Source: Psychrobacter sp. P2G3
GTDB lineage: Bacteria > Pseudomonadota > Gammaproteobacteria > Pseudomonadales > Moraxellaceae
Direction of reading: 5' to 3'
NCBI RefSeq assembly: GCF_001593285.1
Contig: NZ_CP012529.1
Span: forward strand, 2,790,001-2,854,000
DNA length: 64,000 nt
The notes under the pieces are model-generated. The model made no database searches, was not told the origin of the DNA, and saw nothing but the letters and a program-made list of their open reading frames with translations. Each line of letters starts with the position of its first letter. Position 1 is the first letter of the stretch. Below, piece by piece: positions 46,473-55,977 of this stretch. Both the position numbers and the translations under genes were made by a program.

Positions 46473-47243
46473 ATGAGTGACATGATCGTTCTAAATGACG
46501 TGACCAAAAGCTTTTTAAGCGACCGATCAATAAAAGACAAGGACGGTAAGCCGCATTGGTTCACTGCCGTTGAGCCAACGTCGTTATCTGTCCAAAAAGG
46601 TGAAATCTTTGGCTTAATGGGCTATTCGGGTGCTGGTAAGTCCACCTTGTTACGCCTTATTAATATGCTTGAGCGTCCAGACTCAGGTCAGGTCATTATC
46701 GATGGTACTGACTTAACCACATTGTCTGCCAGTGATTTGCGTATTGCCCGCCACAATATCGGCATGATTTTTCAGCAATTTAACCTGATGTCTAATCGCA
46801 CTGTCTTTGACAATGTGGCCTTTAACTTGACGGTTGCTGGTTATCCTCGCCGCGATATTCATAAGCGTGTCATGGATTGTCTTGAGATTGTGGACCTAAC
46901 GGATCGTGCTGGTCATTATCCTGCACAGCTTTCAGGCGGTCAAAAACAGCGCGTTGGTATAGCTCGCGCGATTGCGCCAAGCCCAAAAGTTTTGCTAGCC
47001 GATGAGCCGACCAGTGCCCTTGATCCTGCTACCACTCGCAGCCTATTGACCTGTCTACGCGAAATTAATGAGCAGCTTGGCGTGACCATTGTTATTGTGA
47101 CTCACGAAATGAGTGTCATTCGTAGACTCTGTGATCGTGCGGCATTGCTGCATCAGGGACAGCTACTTGAAGTTGCAGATGTACGAGACGGTCTGATTCA
47201 GGCAACCACCCCGATTGGCAAAGGCTTAGTGCACGAAGACTAA
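46473..47243 (+). CDS. metN: Methionine ABC transporter ATPase MetN, short form
   Basis: A 256-residue ABC ATPase. Walker A is GYSGAGKST, the Q-loop FQQFNLM, the signature LSGGQKQR, Walker B VLLADEPTSALDPAT and the H-loop VTHEM. The FNLMSNRTVFDNVAFNL and CLREINEQLGVTIVIVTHEM stretches are typical of MetN. Usual MetN proteins have about 340 residues and carry a C-terminal NIL domain that binds methionine and inhibits transport; here it is absent, so substrate feedback on the pump is probably missing. It is followed by metI 19 bases later. Confidence 0.92.
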   Translation: MSDMIVLNDVTKSFLSDRSIKDKDGKPHWFTAVEPTSLSVQKGEIFGLMGYSGAGKSTLLRLINMLERPDSGQVIIDGTDLTTLSASDLRIARHNIGMIFQQFNLMSNRTVFDNVAFNLTVAGYPRRDIHKRVMDCLEIVDLTDRAGHYPAQLSGGQKQRVGIARAIAPSPKVLLADEPTSALDPATTRSLLTCLREINEQLGVTIVIVTHEMSVIRRLCDRAALLHQGQLLEVADVRDGLIQATTPIGKGLVHED

Positions 47244-47262
47244 GGCGGCAGGAGAAATAGAT

Positions 47263-47949
47263 ATGTTGACTGGTACTGAATTGTCTGCCTCAATAGACAA
47301 GTTGCTTGCGCTACGTAAAGAAATTTGGCAAGCGTCGTTTGACACTTTCGTTATGCTTGGTATCTCTACTGCAGCTGCCGTTACCATTGGTGGTCTGTTT
47401 GGAATATTCTTATTTTTATCCAGCGATCGACAGTTTTTACAGAATAAAGGGCTGTATGCCATATTGGGTGGCATCACTAACTTTATGCGTGCTTTCCCCT
47501 TTGTCATTTTGATGATTGCCATGAGCCCATTTACTAAAGCCATTGTTGGCACAGGCATTGGCCCTATTGCTGCATCTTTAGTCCTAGCGATTGCTGGTTC
47601 GTTTTATTTTGCGCGTTTAGTTGAGCAAAATCTGCGTGAAGTACCGCGCGGTATCATTGAAGCCACCGAATCTATGGGCGCACGTCCTTTTACGATCATT
47701 AAGGTACTACTTAATGAGGCGCGCTCAGGATTGGTACTCTCGGTGACTATTCTAACTATTAGCCTGCTTTCTTATTCAGCTGCTGCTGGTATGATTGGTG
47801 GTGGTGGTTTGGGTGACTTAGCTATTCGTTACGGCTATTATCGTTATCAGACTGAAGTGATGATTTTTATCGTCATTATGCTGTCGGTCATGGTCATCTC
47901 GATTCAAGCCTTTGGTAATTGGTTAGCCAATCGTTTAGACAAACGCTAA
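47263..47949 (+). CDS. metI: Methionine ABC transporter permease MetI
   Basis: A 228-residue permease with about five to six membrane helices. FDTFVMLGISTAAAVTIGGLFGIFLF and the EAA-loop ESMGARPFTIIKVLLNEARSGLV (residues about 133-155) are family features, as is GGGGLGDLAIRYGYYRYQTEVM near the end. AGGAG lies before the ATG. It forms the membrane channel of the importer with MetN and MetQ. Confidence 0.95.
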   Translation: MLTGTELSASIDKLLALRKEIWQASFDTFVMLGISTAAAVTIGGLFGIFLFLSSDRQFLQNKGLYAILGGITNFMRAFPFVILMIAMSPFTKAIVGTGIGPIAASLVLAIAGSFYFARLVEQNLREVPRGIIEATESMGARPFTIIKVLLNEARSGLVLSVTILTISLLSYSAAAGMIGGGGLGDLAIRYGYYRYQTEVMIFIVIMLSVMVISIQAFGNWLANRLDKR

Positions 47950-48116
47950 GCCACGTTAGAGAATGCTTGACATTGCAAGCGACTAGGTTTATTTTTGGCA
48001 GTAATTACTCCTTATCTCAGCTCATAAGAAAGCAGCATTACTACTTAGAATGTTGCTTTTTTAATGCTCAGACGATAACCGTTTTACCCAATCCCATGTA
48101 TTAATAAGGAAATTTC

Positions 48117-49070
48117 ATGAAATTAACAGATATCAGCCGTCAGTTAGCGACCGCATTTGCCGCTGTTGGTGTATCAAGCTTAGTATTAGTAGGCTGTAAC
48201 AACTCATCAGCGCCAGAAGCGACTAAAGAAGCCGTGTCTGAAGGCACAACTGCTGAAACTGCTGCTAGCGATATTGATCCTGAACACACCAAAATCATCA
48301 TCGGTACTACCGAAGGTGACTTCGCCGATATGGTACGTAACCAAGTCAAAGCCTCACTGGAAGAGCAAGGTTATGAAGTTGAGCTAATTGCTTTTACTGA
48401 CTATGTCCGCCCTAACTTGGCATTGGCTGAAGGTGATTTGGATATCAATATCTTCCAACACAAGCCTTATCTTGATACCTTTAAAAAAGAAAACAATCTT
48501 GATTTGGTCGAAGTTTTCCAAGTTCCAACCGCACCACTTGGCATTTACTCTGGTAAAAAGACTAGCCTTGATGACGTGTATAAAGGCATGAGCGTCTCTG
48601 CGCCGAATGACCCAAGTAACTTTGCCCGTGCATTGGTTATGATGAATGATCTTGGCTGGATTACCTTAAAAGATGACGTTGATCCATTGACTGCTTCAAA
48701 AACTGACATCGCTGATAACAGCAAATACGATATCAAAATCGTTGAGTTAGAAGCCGCTCAATTACCACGTGCCCGTGACGAAGTAGACTTTGCCGTTATC
48801 AATGGTAACTATGCTACTGATGCTGGCATTGAGCTAACTGAAGCCTTGTTCCAAGAGCCAAGCTTCAATTATGTAAACTGGTCAGCGATTAAGTCTACTG
48901 ATACTGGTAAAAAATGGGTTGAAGACGTGACTAACGCTTATAACTCAGAAGCCTTCAAAAAGTATGCTCATGATACTTTCCCAGGCTACAAGTACCCAAA
49001 AATCTGGGGTAATAACACTGCGCCAGCTACTGCGATTACTGCCCCTGTAGAAGCGGAAGCAGCTCAGTAA
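48117..49070 (+). CDS. metQ: Methionine-binding lipoprotein MetQ
   Basis: A 317-residue NlpA/MetQ family lipoprotein with the signal ending in LVGC. IIIGTTEGDFADMVRNQVKASLEEQGYEVELIAFTDYV and LNIALAEGDLDINIFQHKPYLDTF-like segments, VAAPNDPSNFARAL-like (here SAPNDPSNFARAL) and AQLPRARDEVDFAVINGNYA are family landmarks; the last holds the asparagine that holds the methionine amino-carboxylate. AAGGAAATTTC precedes the ATG. A polar linker of about 30 residues joins the lipid to the domain. Confidence 0.94.
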   Translation: MKLTDISRQLATAFAAVGVSSLVLVGCNNSSAPEATKEAVSEGTTAETAASDIDPEHTKIIIGTTEGDFADMVRNQVKASLEEQGYEVELIAFTDYVRPNLALAEGDLDINIFQHKPYLDTFKKENNLDLVEVFQVPTAPLGIYSGKKTSLDDVYKGMSVSAPNDPSNFARALVMMNDLGWITLKDDVDPLTASKTDIADNSKYDIKIVELEAAQLPRARDEVDFAVINGNYATDAGIELTEALFQEPSFNYVNWSAIKSTDTGKKWVEDVTNAYNSEAFKKYAHDTFPGYKYPKIWGNNTAPATAITAPVEAEAAQ

Positions 49071-49160
49071 CTTAAATCTGCTTGAGCAAAAATTTAGACA
49101 CTTAAAAACGGTTAGTTTCAATAATTAACTAATAGTGCTAAAAGTTCAAATCGTAAACAC

Positions 49161-49197
49161 AAAAATGCCCACTACTTATGAGTAATGGGCATTTTTT
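49161..49197. terminator. Bidirectional terminator between metQ and the deaminase gene
   Basis: AAAATGCCCA-TACT pairs with AGTA-TGGGCATTTT around a short loop, with T runs on both strands between converging genes. Confidence 0.88.
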
Positions 49198-49234
49198 ATG
49201 GTCTGAATTTTATATTTAGCTTTTGGACTAATCG

Positions 49235-50491
49235 TTAAATAGTGCTTCTAAACAAGTCCAGCTCAATATCATAACTAGGCTCAGGTTTTTTAAACAGATA
49301 CTTACCATTGCGAATAGAGGCCAGTACATCCGCGCGCTGACGCACTGCTTCAAATGGACTTGTCGCATCTAATACCAAAAAGTTTGCGGCACGGCCGACT
49401 TCTATACCATACTCTTCTTCGATATTTAGAGTCTTAGCACCATTAAAAGTAATGAAGTCAAGACAGACGTCGAGCTGCGGTAATGACATGGTTTGTGCTA
49501 AATGAATACCATTATCTAAGATATTCATCATGTTACCGTTGCCCGCTGGATACCAAGGGTCGTTGATAGAATCTTGACCAAAAGAGATGTTGATACCATT
49601 CTCCCAAAATTCCTTCACTCGCGTTAAACCACGACGCTTGGGATAAGTATCTTGGCGACCTTGCAAATAAGCATTTTCAGTAGGCAGCGCAATGAAGTTC
49701 ATCTGCGATTGTTCAAACAGTCCCATCATGCGAAACGCATAAGCGTCATCTGCCGAACCAAATGAACAAGTATGGCTGGCCGCTGTTCGAGAGCCTATAC
49801 CTTCAATCATCACCAAAGCATTTAACAGTTGCACGTGGCGGCTCATCGGGTCATCGGTTTCATCGCAATGCACGTCGATGAGCTTGTCATACTTGAGCGC
49901 AAGCTCAACTGTCTTACGCACAGAATCTTGCCCGAACTCGTACGCCCATTCAAAATGTGGAATACCGCCGACGCAATCCGCGCCCATCTTTAGCGCCTCT
50001 TCCATCAACTCAACAGCCCCTTTATAGGCGTACATACCCTCTTGCGGGAAAGCGACAATCTGAATAGTCACATTGTCTTTTAGCTCTTCGCGCAGCTCAA
50101 GCATTGCTTTAAGTCCAGTCAAATCAGGGTCGCAGACGTCAATATGGGTACGAATGTATTGCACCCCTTTGGACACTTCTTCTTGAATACCTTTCAACAT
50201 ACGCGATTTAGCATCTTCAAAAGTTTGCGTCTTTTTGACATCATGCCAGCGAGCAATACCTTCGAACAAGGTACCTGAGGCGTTCTTGGCATCATCGCCG
50301 CCGCCCGTGTAGACATAATCAAGATGCAGATGCGAGTCCACATAAGGCGGTACGATCAAACGACCTTTGAGATCGATCTCTTCTTCAGCAGCAGGCAAAT
50401 TGTTACCTATCTGCTGAATAACACCGTCTTTGACCAAAATTTCATTGGCATCGCTATTGCGATAGATATTGGCATTAGTAAACTTAATCAT
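49235..50491 (-). CDS. codA: Cytosine deaminase-like amidohydrolase
   Basis: A 418-residue metal-dependent amidohydrolase collinear with E. coli CodA. Metal and catalytic features are SHLHLDYVYTGG, the glutamine in IVAFPQEG, HCDETDD, ASHTCSFGS and FGQDSINDPWYPAG, with GRQDTYPKRRGLTRVKE a strong CodA signature. It would deaminate cytosine to uracil. The change of FGHDD to FGQDS and other active-site differences are found in relatives acting on isocytosine or creatinine, so the substrate is not certain. AGGAG precedes the ATG. It follows an MFS transporter gene on the same strand in place of the usual codB. Confidence 0.85.
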   Translation of the reverse strand: MIKFTNANIYRNSDANEILVKDGVIQQIGNNLPAAEEEIDLKGRLIVPPYVDSHLHLDYVYTGGGDDAKNASGTLFEGIARWHDVKKTQTFEDAKSRMLKGIQEEVSKGVQYIRTHIDVCDPDLTGLKAMLELREELKDNVTIQIVAFPQEGMYAYKGAVELMEEALKMGADCVGGIPHFEWAYEFGQDSVRKTVELALKYDKLIDVHCDETDDPMSRHVQLLNALVMIEGIGSRTAASHTCSFGSADDAYAFRMMGLFEQSQMNFIALPTENAYLQGRQDTYPKRRGLTRVKEFWENGINISFGQDSINDPWYPAGNGNMMNILDNGIHLAQTMSLPQLDVCLDFITFNGAKTLNIEEEYGIEVGRAANFLVLDATSPFEAVRQRADVLASIRNGKYLFKKPEPSYDIELDLFRSTI

Positions 50492-50574
50492 GACAAACTC
50501 CTATTATTATTAAATAATTATTTATTGAAATTGCTTATCGAACATTATTTTATTAAAAGCTACTTTATTGAACG

Positions 50575-51804
50575 CTACCCGACAGTAGCCGCATCCAATG
50601 TTTTCTTAGATATGAAGGTAATGATGATGGCAGGAACGAAACAAAAAATGGATAGATATACAATACCTAAGACGCCTGTCTCTGGCATATGAACCAAAAT
50701 CAAGCCCGCAAGCCATGTCGCAATCATAATGGAAAAGTTAAACACACTTGATTGTACGGAAGTCGCGACGGCTTTTGCTTCGGTGACTTGGTGACTGACT
50801 GCTGTTTGGAACATCGTTACCAAAGGTCCGAATGCTAGTCCCCATAATAAAAAGGCAAAATGCGAGAAGCCATTCATTCCTCTGAAGAAGACGAATAGCA
50901 ACATAGCTATCGCTCCAGATACAAGCATACTGACGATCAAACCACGCAGATGCGTATCGATAATCTTGGCGGATAGTATGACTGAGATGACAGAACCGAT
51001 ACCGAAGATAAGCAGGGCTAAACTAATACCGCCGACAAATTCCAAGGTTTCAACCAATAAAGTGATATAAGTATAGGTACTGTAATGCGCAACGACTGCC
51101 AAGAAAGTGAGGGCTAAGACTATCCAAACGCCAGGTATTTTTAGCACGGCTATTGGCGAATTGCTTTGCGTCAGCTTTTCACCTTTTACGGATGGTAAAA
51201 ACTTCATCGCCAATAGCGCAATTACCCCGCCTAGTACACCGAGTACGATAAAGGATGTGCGCCAGCCTACTTGTGTCCCGATAAAGGTCATCACTGGCAG
51301 ACCCAAACTCACACCAAAGGTATTACCTGCCATGATGATAGTGATTGCCTTACCATGCATATTCTCTGGCACAAGCGCGGTACCGTAGGCAGCTATCATC
51401 GGCCACATAATACCGGCACAGATACCACCCAGAATACGCATAGCAACAATAAGCGAATAAGATGAAGTGAGCCCGACGACGATATTGGAAACCGCAAAAC
51501 CTGCTAATAAAACCATTAAAAGAATTTTACGGTTGACCCACAGCGTCATACTGATTAACGGAATAGCAAAAATCGCTGAAGCCAACGCATAGATACCGAC
51601 CAAAAATCCGACTTGGGTCTGTTCGATACCAAGACCTGCCGTCATTTGCGGCAAAATACCGGAAGGCATCAGCTCTGATAGAATACCGATAAAAGTAACA
51701 CTGGTCATAAGGCCAAAGATGAACCAAGAAATAGGGCTCTGTCCGACGTTGTTATTTTTTGATAGCTCGTCTTCTGAAAGATGAGCTTTTGAAACGATTG
51801 ACAT
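50575..51804 (-). CDS. MFS transporter (AraJ/YdhP-like sugar or nucleoside efflux type)
   Basis: A protein of about 409 residues with twelve membrane segments. The loop 2-3 motif is degenerate (MTLWVNRKILLMVLLAGFAVSN), followed by RILGGICAGIMWPMIAAY in helix four and GNTFGVSLGLPVMTFIG in helix five, all typical of DHA1-family proteins such as AraJ, YdhP and NepI. Directly upstream of the deaminase gene, with 83 bases between, it may move the pyrimidine substrate or product; that is inferred. The ATG at 51804 has GGGGAT before it and is preferred over a start five codons upstream. Confidence 0.87.
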   Translation of the reverse strand: MSIVSKAHLSEDELSKNNNVGQSPISWFIFGLMTSVTFIGILSELMPSGILPQMTAGLGIEQTQVGFLVGIYALASAIFAIPLISMTLWVNRKILLMVLLAGFAVSNIVVGLTSSYSLIVAMRILGGICAGIMWPMIAAYGTALVPENMHGKAITIIMAGNTFGVSLGLPVMTFIGTQVGWRTSFIVLGVLGGVIALLAMKFLPSVKGEKLTQSNSPIAVLKIPGVWIVLALTFLAVVAHYSTYTYITLLVETLEFVGGISLALLIFGIGSVISVILSAKIIDTHLRGLIVSMLVSGAIAMLLFVFFRGMNGFSHFAFLLWGLAFGPLVTMFQTAVSHQVTEAKAVATSVQSSVFNFSIMIATWLAGLILVHMPETGVLGIVYLSIFCFVPAIIITFISKKTLDAATVG

Positions 51805-52207
51805 AATATCCCCAATCAAAGCAAAGGTTTTTATATGAGTTTAGAGAAATTAAATACTGGAATAATTTTAAGATAACTGTTTGATTTTTTTGAATAAAAT
51901 GCATATAAAAGATTGGTTATAGCTTAGTTTCTATATTACCTTATAATAACCATACTAGTGGTAAGGATTTGTTCGCTTGAGAGACACTTAACAGTTTGAA
52001 AATACTGTTCATCCTACAAATCAGAATAGTAAATGACGTTACAGCCTGTTTGTCCTTTGTAGGAAACCGTCACTCGCCCTTTCACTTTAGCCTGCTTTTT
52101 TCTATAGTGGTTAGGCTGTATAGAGGTCGAGACAATAATATTCATGAATAATCGCTCTGTTAATAAGTCCTCTATTAACAAATCATACAAATAACAAGGA
52201 TAATAAT
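51805..52207. promoter_or_regulatory. Divergent intergenic region between MFS and aldo/keto reductase genes
   Basis: About 400 bases holding both promoters. TAACCA-TACTAG-TGGTAA (51946-51963) is a near-palindrome around CTAG and could be an operator. I see no gene. Confidence 0.4.
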
Positions 52208-53056
52208 ATGAGTACTAAAACCTATAATATTCGTACGGCTGGACAAGCCAATATTCCGGTACTAGGATTGGGTACTTGGCAGTCGACTGGACAAGATTGT
52301 GTTGATGTCGTCAGTCAAGGTTTAAAGATGGGTTACGAACATATTGATACCGCTCAAGCTTATGATAATGAAAAGGAAGTCGGTCAAGGTATTAAGCAAT
52401 CAGGCATATCTCGTGATAAATTCTTTTTGACTACGAAGATTTTTCCTGACGATATGAAGTTTCAACCAGAAAAATTAATCGCAGCGGCCAAACGTTCTTT
52501 AGAAAATCTAGATACTGATTATGTCGACCTGCTGTTATTACACTGGCCCGATGATCGTGTACCGTTATCTGAGACTATTCCTGCATTGTGTGAACTACAA
52601 AAACAAGGCTTAACGCGCAATATCGGGGTATCTAACTTTAATATTGCCAATATTATTGAAGCCAAAAAGTACGCTGACGTGCCGATTGTGGTCAACCAAG
52701 TTGAATTTCATCCGTTCATTAAGCAAAATACCTTGCAGGCTTTTTTGAACAATCACCATATTTTATTAGAAGCCTACTCGCCACTAGCGCGCGGTGATGT
52801 GTTTGATAATGAAGTCATCAAAGAAATCGCTGAGAAGCATGGCGTAACTCCAGCACAGATATCATTGGCTTGGATACTATCAGACAAAGATCGTATCGCT
52901 ATTCCCAAGACTTCTAATCCTGAGCACTTGCAAGGGAACTTAGATGCCATCAACGTTCAATTGAGCGCAGATGAATTAGAAAAGATTTGCAGTTTAGCCC
53001 GCAGTGACGGTCGCAAAATTGAGCATCCTGACTATACTCCTGTATGGGACGACTAA
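52208..53056 (+). CDS. Aldo/keto reductase
   Basis: A 282-residue NADPH-dependent aldo/keto reductase of the 2,5-diketo-gluconate reductase / YeaE-DkgB type. The catalytic tetrad is visible: Asp and Tyr in HIDTAQAYDNEKEVG, Lys in FLTTKIFP, and His in DLLLLHWPDD. GVSNFNIANI and IPKTSNPEHLQGNLDAI (nucleotide-binding end) complete the barrel. It reduces aldehydes such as methylglyoxal to alcohols. AAGGATAATAAT precedes the ATG. Confidence 0.93.
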   Translation: MSTKTYNIRTAGQANIPVLGLGTWQSTGQDCVDVVSQGLKMGYEHIDTAQAYDNEKEVGQGIKQSGISRDKFFLTTKIFPDDMKFQPEKLIAAAKRSLENLDTDYVDLLLLHWPDDRVPLSETIPALCELQKQGLTRNIGVSNFNIANIIEAKKYADVPIVVNQVEFHPFIKQNTLQAFLNNHHILLEAYSPLARGDVFDNEVIKEIAEKHGVTPAQISLAWILSDKDRIAIPKTSNPEHLQGNLDAINVQLSADELEKICSLARSDGRKIEHPDYTPVWDD

Positions 53057-53083
53057 AATCTATTGATACCAAAATTTGTATAT

Positions 53084-53120
53084 AAAAAGAGCCGCTAATA
53101 TATTATTAGCAGCTCTTTTT
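53084..53120. terminator. Bidirectional terminator between aldo/keto reductase and ccmE
   Basis: AAAAAGAGC-GCTAATA pairs with TATTAGC-GCTCTTTTT (one C-A mismatch) around a three-base loop, with T runs on both strands. Confidence 0.88.
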
Positions 53121-53142
53121 TACTGTTAGTTTGACTCAAACG

Positions 53143-53643
53143 TTATTGTTGTAGTGTTTCAGTCTCATGAATCGGTTCAGCAGGATTATACTGCTCAGAG
53201 GTTGGGGTTAAACCGCTGCGATTGTTTTCTTTCATCGACTTGGCAACTTCTGGTGGCATGTAGTTTTCATCATGCTTAGCCAACACTTCACCAGCCACAA
53301 AAATCTCACCCTGCATTTTGCCAGTGGCGACGATGCCTGAGTTTTCAGCAAACAAATCTGGCAAGATACCTTGATAGGTGACCGGAACCGTTGATTCAAA
53401 ATCCGTAATCGCGAACTCAACATTTAATGGATTGTCTGGTGCGCGCTGTACGCTACCGGCGACTACCATACCACCTGCACGAATGCGCTTATCTTGTGGC
53501 GCTTCGCCTTGAGCAATCGCCGTAGCATCGAAATAGTAATCGGTTTGTTGACCAATAGCATAAATGACTAACACTACCGCCACTGCTGCCCCTGCAAGCG
53601 TGAACATAACCCACATCAGTTTTTTGCGACGAACTGCGTTCAT
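53143..53643 (-). CDS. ccmE: Cytochrome c maturation heme chaperone CcmE
   Basis: A 166-residue protein with one N-terminal membrane anchor (about 9-29) and a periplasmic beta-barrel. [13 protein letters not shown] holds the histidine that binds heme covalently before transfer to apocytochromes, and [14 protein letters not shown] is also typical. It is the last gene of the ccmABCDE set; the ccmFGH genes needed for heme ligation are not in this window, since the next gene downstream converges. Confidence 0.96.
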   Translation of the reverse strand: MNAVRRKKLMWVMFTLAGAAVAVVLVIYAIGQQTDYYFDATAIAQGEAPQDKRIRAGGMVVAGSVQRAPDNPLNVEFAITDFESTVPVTYQGILPDLFAENSGIVATGKMQGEIFVAGEVLAKHDENYMPPEVAKSMKENNRSGLTPTSEQYNPAEPIHETETLQQ

Positions 53644-53886
53644 ACCACTACCTCATTGATGAGTCGCTGCTTTATTGAATATAAACAATTTATAAAACAG
53701 AAAATATTGAAGAAACTACCATTAGAAAAATTTTTTGAAAGTATCTTTCTAATCGTACTCTTCTAATAGCTATATGGTAGCATTTTTCGGACAAATCAAT
53801 AAGCCCCACAAGCCCTAATACGGTCATATCTTTACAATTTAGAGGTCATAATTTTGTGAACTAAATCTATGATATTAAAATAATTT

Positions 53887-54108
53887 TTACATTGGCTGCT
53901 TGGTTGCAGGATTAGGGGTTTTAGCGGTACGCTGAGCTTGTCGAGCCTGCTGAATGGTCAGCTGTTTGATAAGTGCTTGGCGCTGCCTGCGACTATATAT
54001 AATAAAAGCCAGCATCACGCCAACCGCAATTGCCCAACATGACCAGACAAAAACACCATGCTTACCCATGGCGATGAACTCAGATACGCTATAAAAGTAA
54101 GGCTGCAT
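53887..54108 (-). CDS. ccmD: Heme exporter small protein CcmD
   Basis: A 73-residue protein with one membrane helix (about 20-40) beginning YFYSVSEFIAMGKHGVFVWSCWAI, the CcmD signature, followed by a basic cytoplasmic tail. It helps release holo-CcmE from the CcmABC complex. A gap of 242 bases to ccmE is longer than usual. Confidence 0.9.
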   Translation of the reverse strand: MQPYFYSVSEFIAMGKHGVFVWSCWAIAVGVMLAFIIYSRRQRQALIKQLTIQQARQAQRTAKTPNPATKQPM

Positions 54109-54151
54109 AATAGGTTCCTAGCCGTTATTTGTTTTGTCCATAGTTGTGTGG

Positions 54152-54940
54152 TTATTTGGCTTGCCCACGAATATATTCTTTGACCCACGCTTTACCTTGA
54201 TCACGGTACAAGATTAGGGTGTTGGTACGATAAATCGTTAATGTTGCGACTAGTAAGTAACTACCGATAATCATAAGTAGCAACGGCATCCACATATCTG
54301 CAGACATTTTGGGCGCGGCCGTTAACGTGAAGGTTGAGCCCTGATGTAAGGTATTCCACCACTCTACTGAATACTTGATAATAGGTAGGTTCACTGCGCC
54401 GACAATAGATAAAATGGCGGCTGCTTTACCACGGTTGGCGGTATGCTCAAACGCTGCAAACAACGCCATCACGCCCGCATATAAAAACGCCAAAATCAGC
54501 ATAGACGTTAAACGCGCATCCCAAACCCAGTAAGTACCCCAAGTTGGTTTTGCCCAAATAGAGCCCGTAATCAAACTAATCACGCATAGTAAAAAGCCCA
54601 GCGGAGCAAGCGCCTGCGCCACAAGACTGGCCGTCTTAATTTTCCAAACGAGAAAGATTACCCCCAATACTGCGAGGGCAAAATAGATAGAAATAGCGAT
54701 ACTGGCCGCTGGTACGTGAATAAAGATAATACGGTAGCTATTACCTTGTAGGTAATCGGGCGGCGCAAAAGCGAGACCCCAAACGCTACCGATCAGCAGA
54801 AAAATACTGGACAGTACAGCTAACCACTTAACCCAAGGCGCAAAGATGCGAAAAAACTGCTTGGTACCCACAGTGGTCAAGAAGCCTTGCCAGATACGCT
54901 GCCATAGGCTAGGAGATGAGACATTATTCAGGTTGGGCAT
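54152..54940 (-). CDS. ccmC: Heme-handling protein CcmC
   Basis: A 262-residue protein with six membrane helices. The tryptophan-rich heme motif is WGTYWVWDARLTS at about residues 134-146, with flanking histidines in FIHVPAASIAISIY and SVEWWNTLHQGS. It loads heme onto CcmE. A gap of about 215 bases separates it from ccmB. Confidence 0.96.
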   Translation of the reverse strand: MPNLNNVSSPSLWQRIWQGFLTTVGTKQFFRIFAPWVKWLAVLSSIFLLIGSVWGLAFAPPDYLQGNSYRIIFIHVPAASIAISIYFALAVLGVIFLVWKIKTASLVAQALAPLGFLLCVISLITGSIWAKPTWGTYWVWDARLTSMLILAFLYAGVMALFAAFEHTANRGKAAAILSIVGAVNLPIIKYSVEWWNTLHQGSTFTLTAAPKMSADMWMPLLLMIIGSYLLVATLTIYRTNTLILYRDQGKAWVKEYIRGQAK

Positions 54941-55155
54941 GAGAATAAACCTATTTGCACAGCTTATTGGTTATACGGATACAGCGCAACATTGGCGCTA
55001 CTACCTGTTAACCTGCCGGCGTTAAACACTGGATAGAATCTACAAGTGACTGTTACTTATTTAACTGGCTATTATAGCAAAGTTGCCAGTTTTCAACATG
55101 CTGTTCATACAAATGGCTTTGATAAGAGAAGCAATAACAAGCCAGCCTATACGTT

Positions 55156-55947
55156 TTAATTTAGCCACGCCATTTTTAAGGTCATTGCAATCACCCATGG
55201 CATAACCAAAACCGAGATAATACTACCTGCCAATAATAAAGCCAATATCGGCAAACCATTAAGACCAGTGGCAAATAAATCAACCGCTCCGGTGGCAAAA
55301 ATTAACACTGGCAACTGCATCGGCAAAGCAATCAAAGGCACCAGCACCGCGCCATTCTTCAATGACAGCGTCAAACTACTGGCGACCGCTGACAACATCA
55401 ACAGCATTGGACTACCCGTCACAATAGAGGCCATCAATATCCACGCCTCAAACCAGCTGAGCTGAAACAATGGCACGGCAAGTAAACTGAGCACAGCCAC
55501 AATCCCACTACTAAAAATCCAATGAATGACTAAGCGGATAAGCACCCATAACGGTAGCGAAGCTTTGGCAACGACCAATTGCGCCAGTGTGCCATTATCG
55601 AGAGCGGGTTTAAATAAGCCATCAACGCCCATCACCAGTGACAACAGAGCGGCAATCCACACAGCAGACACGCCAAGACGCTGCAATAGTGCAGGCTCAC
55701 TACCAACGGCTAGCGGAAACAAAGTGATAATCACTAAAAATAGTACTAAAGGGTACAACCACTGTACAGCCCCTTGCTGCTTTACGTGCCACTCACGTCG
55801 CCATAACTGCATAAAGCTGATACCACGTGCAGCCGATGCGCTAACGTTCAAGCTTTTATTCGCTACTTGTACTGGACTGTCTTGCATTAGGTCTTCTTGC
55901 ATGGTGCTCTCTTGCACTGGACTATTTTGTAATGGACTATCTGTCAT
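55156..55947 (-). CDS. ccmB: Heme exporter membrane protein CcmB
   Basis: A protein of about 263 residues with six membrane helices, LWRREWHVKQQGAVQWLYPLVLFLVIITLFPLAVG at the start of the conserved part, and SSLTLSLKNGAVLVPLIALPMQLPVLIFATGAVD near residue 215, as in CcmB. Before the fold is an extra segment of about 40 residues with short repeats of the type SPVQ-x-x-x-MQ-E/D. AAGGA precedes the ATG at 55947. It forms the ABC transporter with CcmA. Confidence 0.94.
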   Translation of the reverse strand: MTDSPLQNSPVQESTMQEDLMQDSPVQVANKSLNVSASAARGISFMQLWRREWHVKQQGAVQWLYPLVLFLVIITLFPLAVGSEPALLQRLGVSAVWIAALLSLVMGVDGLFKPALDNGTLAQLVVAKASLPLWVLIRLVIHWIFSSGIVAVLSLLAVPLFQLSWFEAWILMASIVTGSPMLLMLSAVASSLTLSLKNGAVLVPLIALPMQLPVLIFATGAVDLFATGLNGLPILALLLAGSIISVLVMPWVIAMTLKMAWLN

Positions 55948-55977
55948 TATCCGTCCTTTCACTTATATTTGTCGCAC

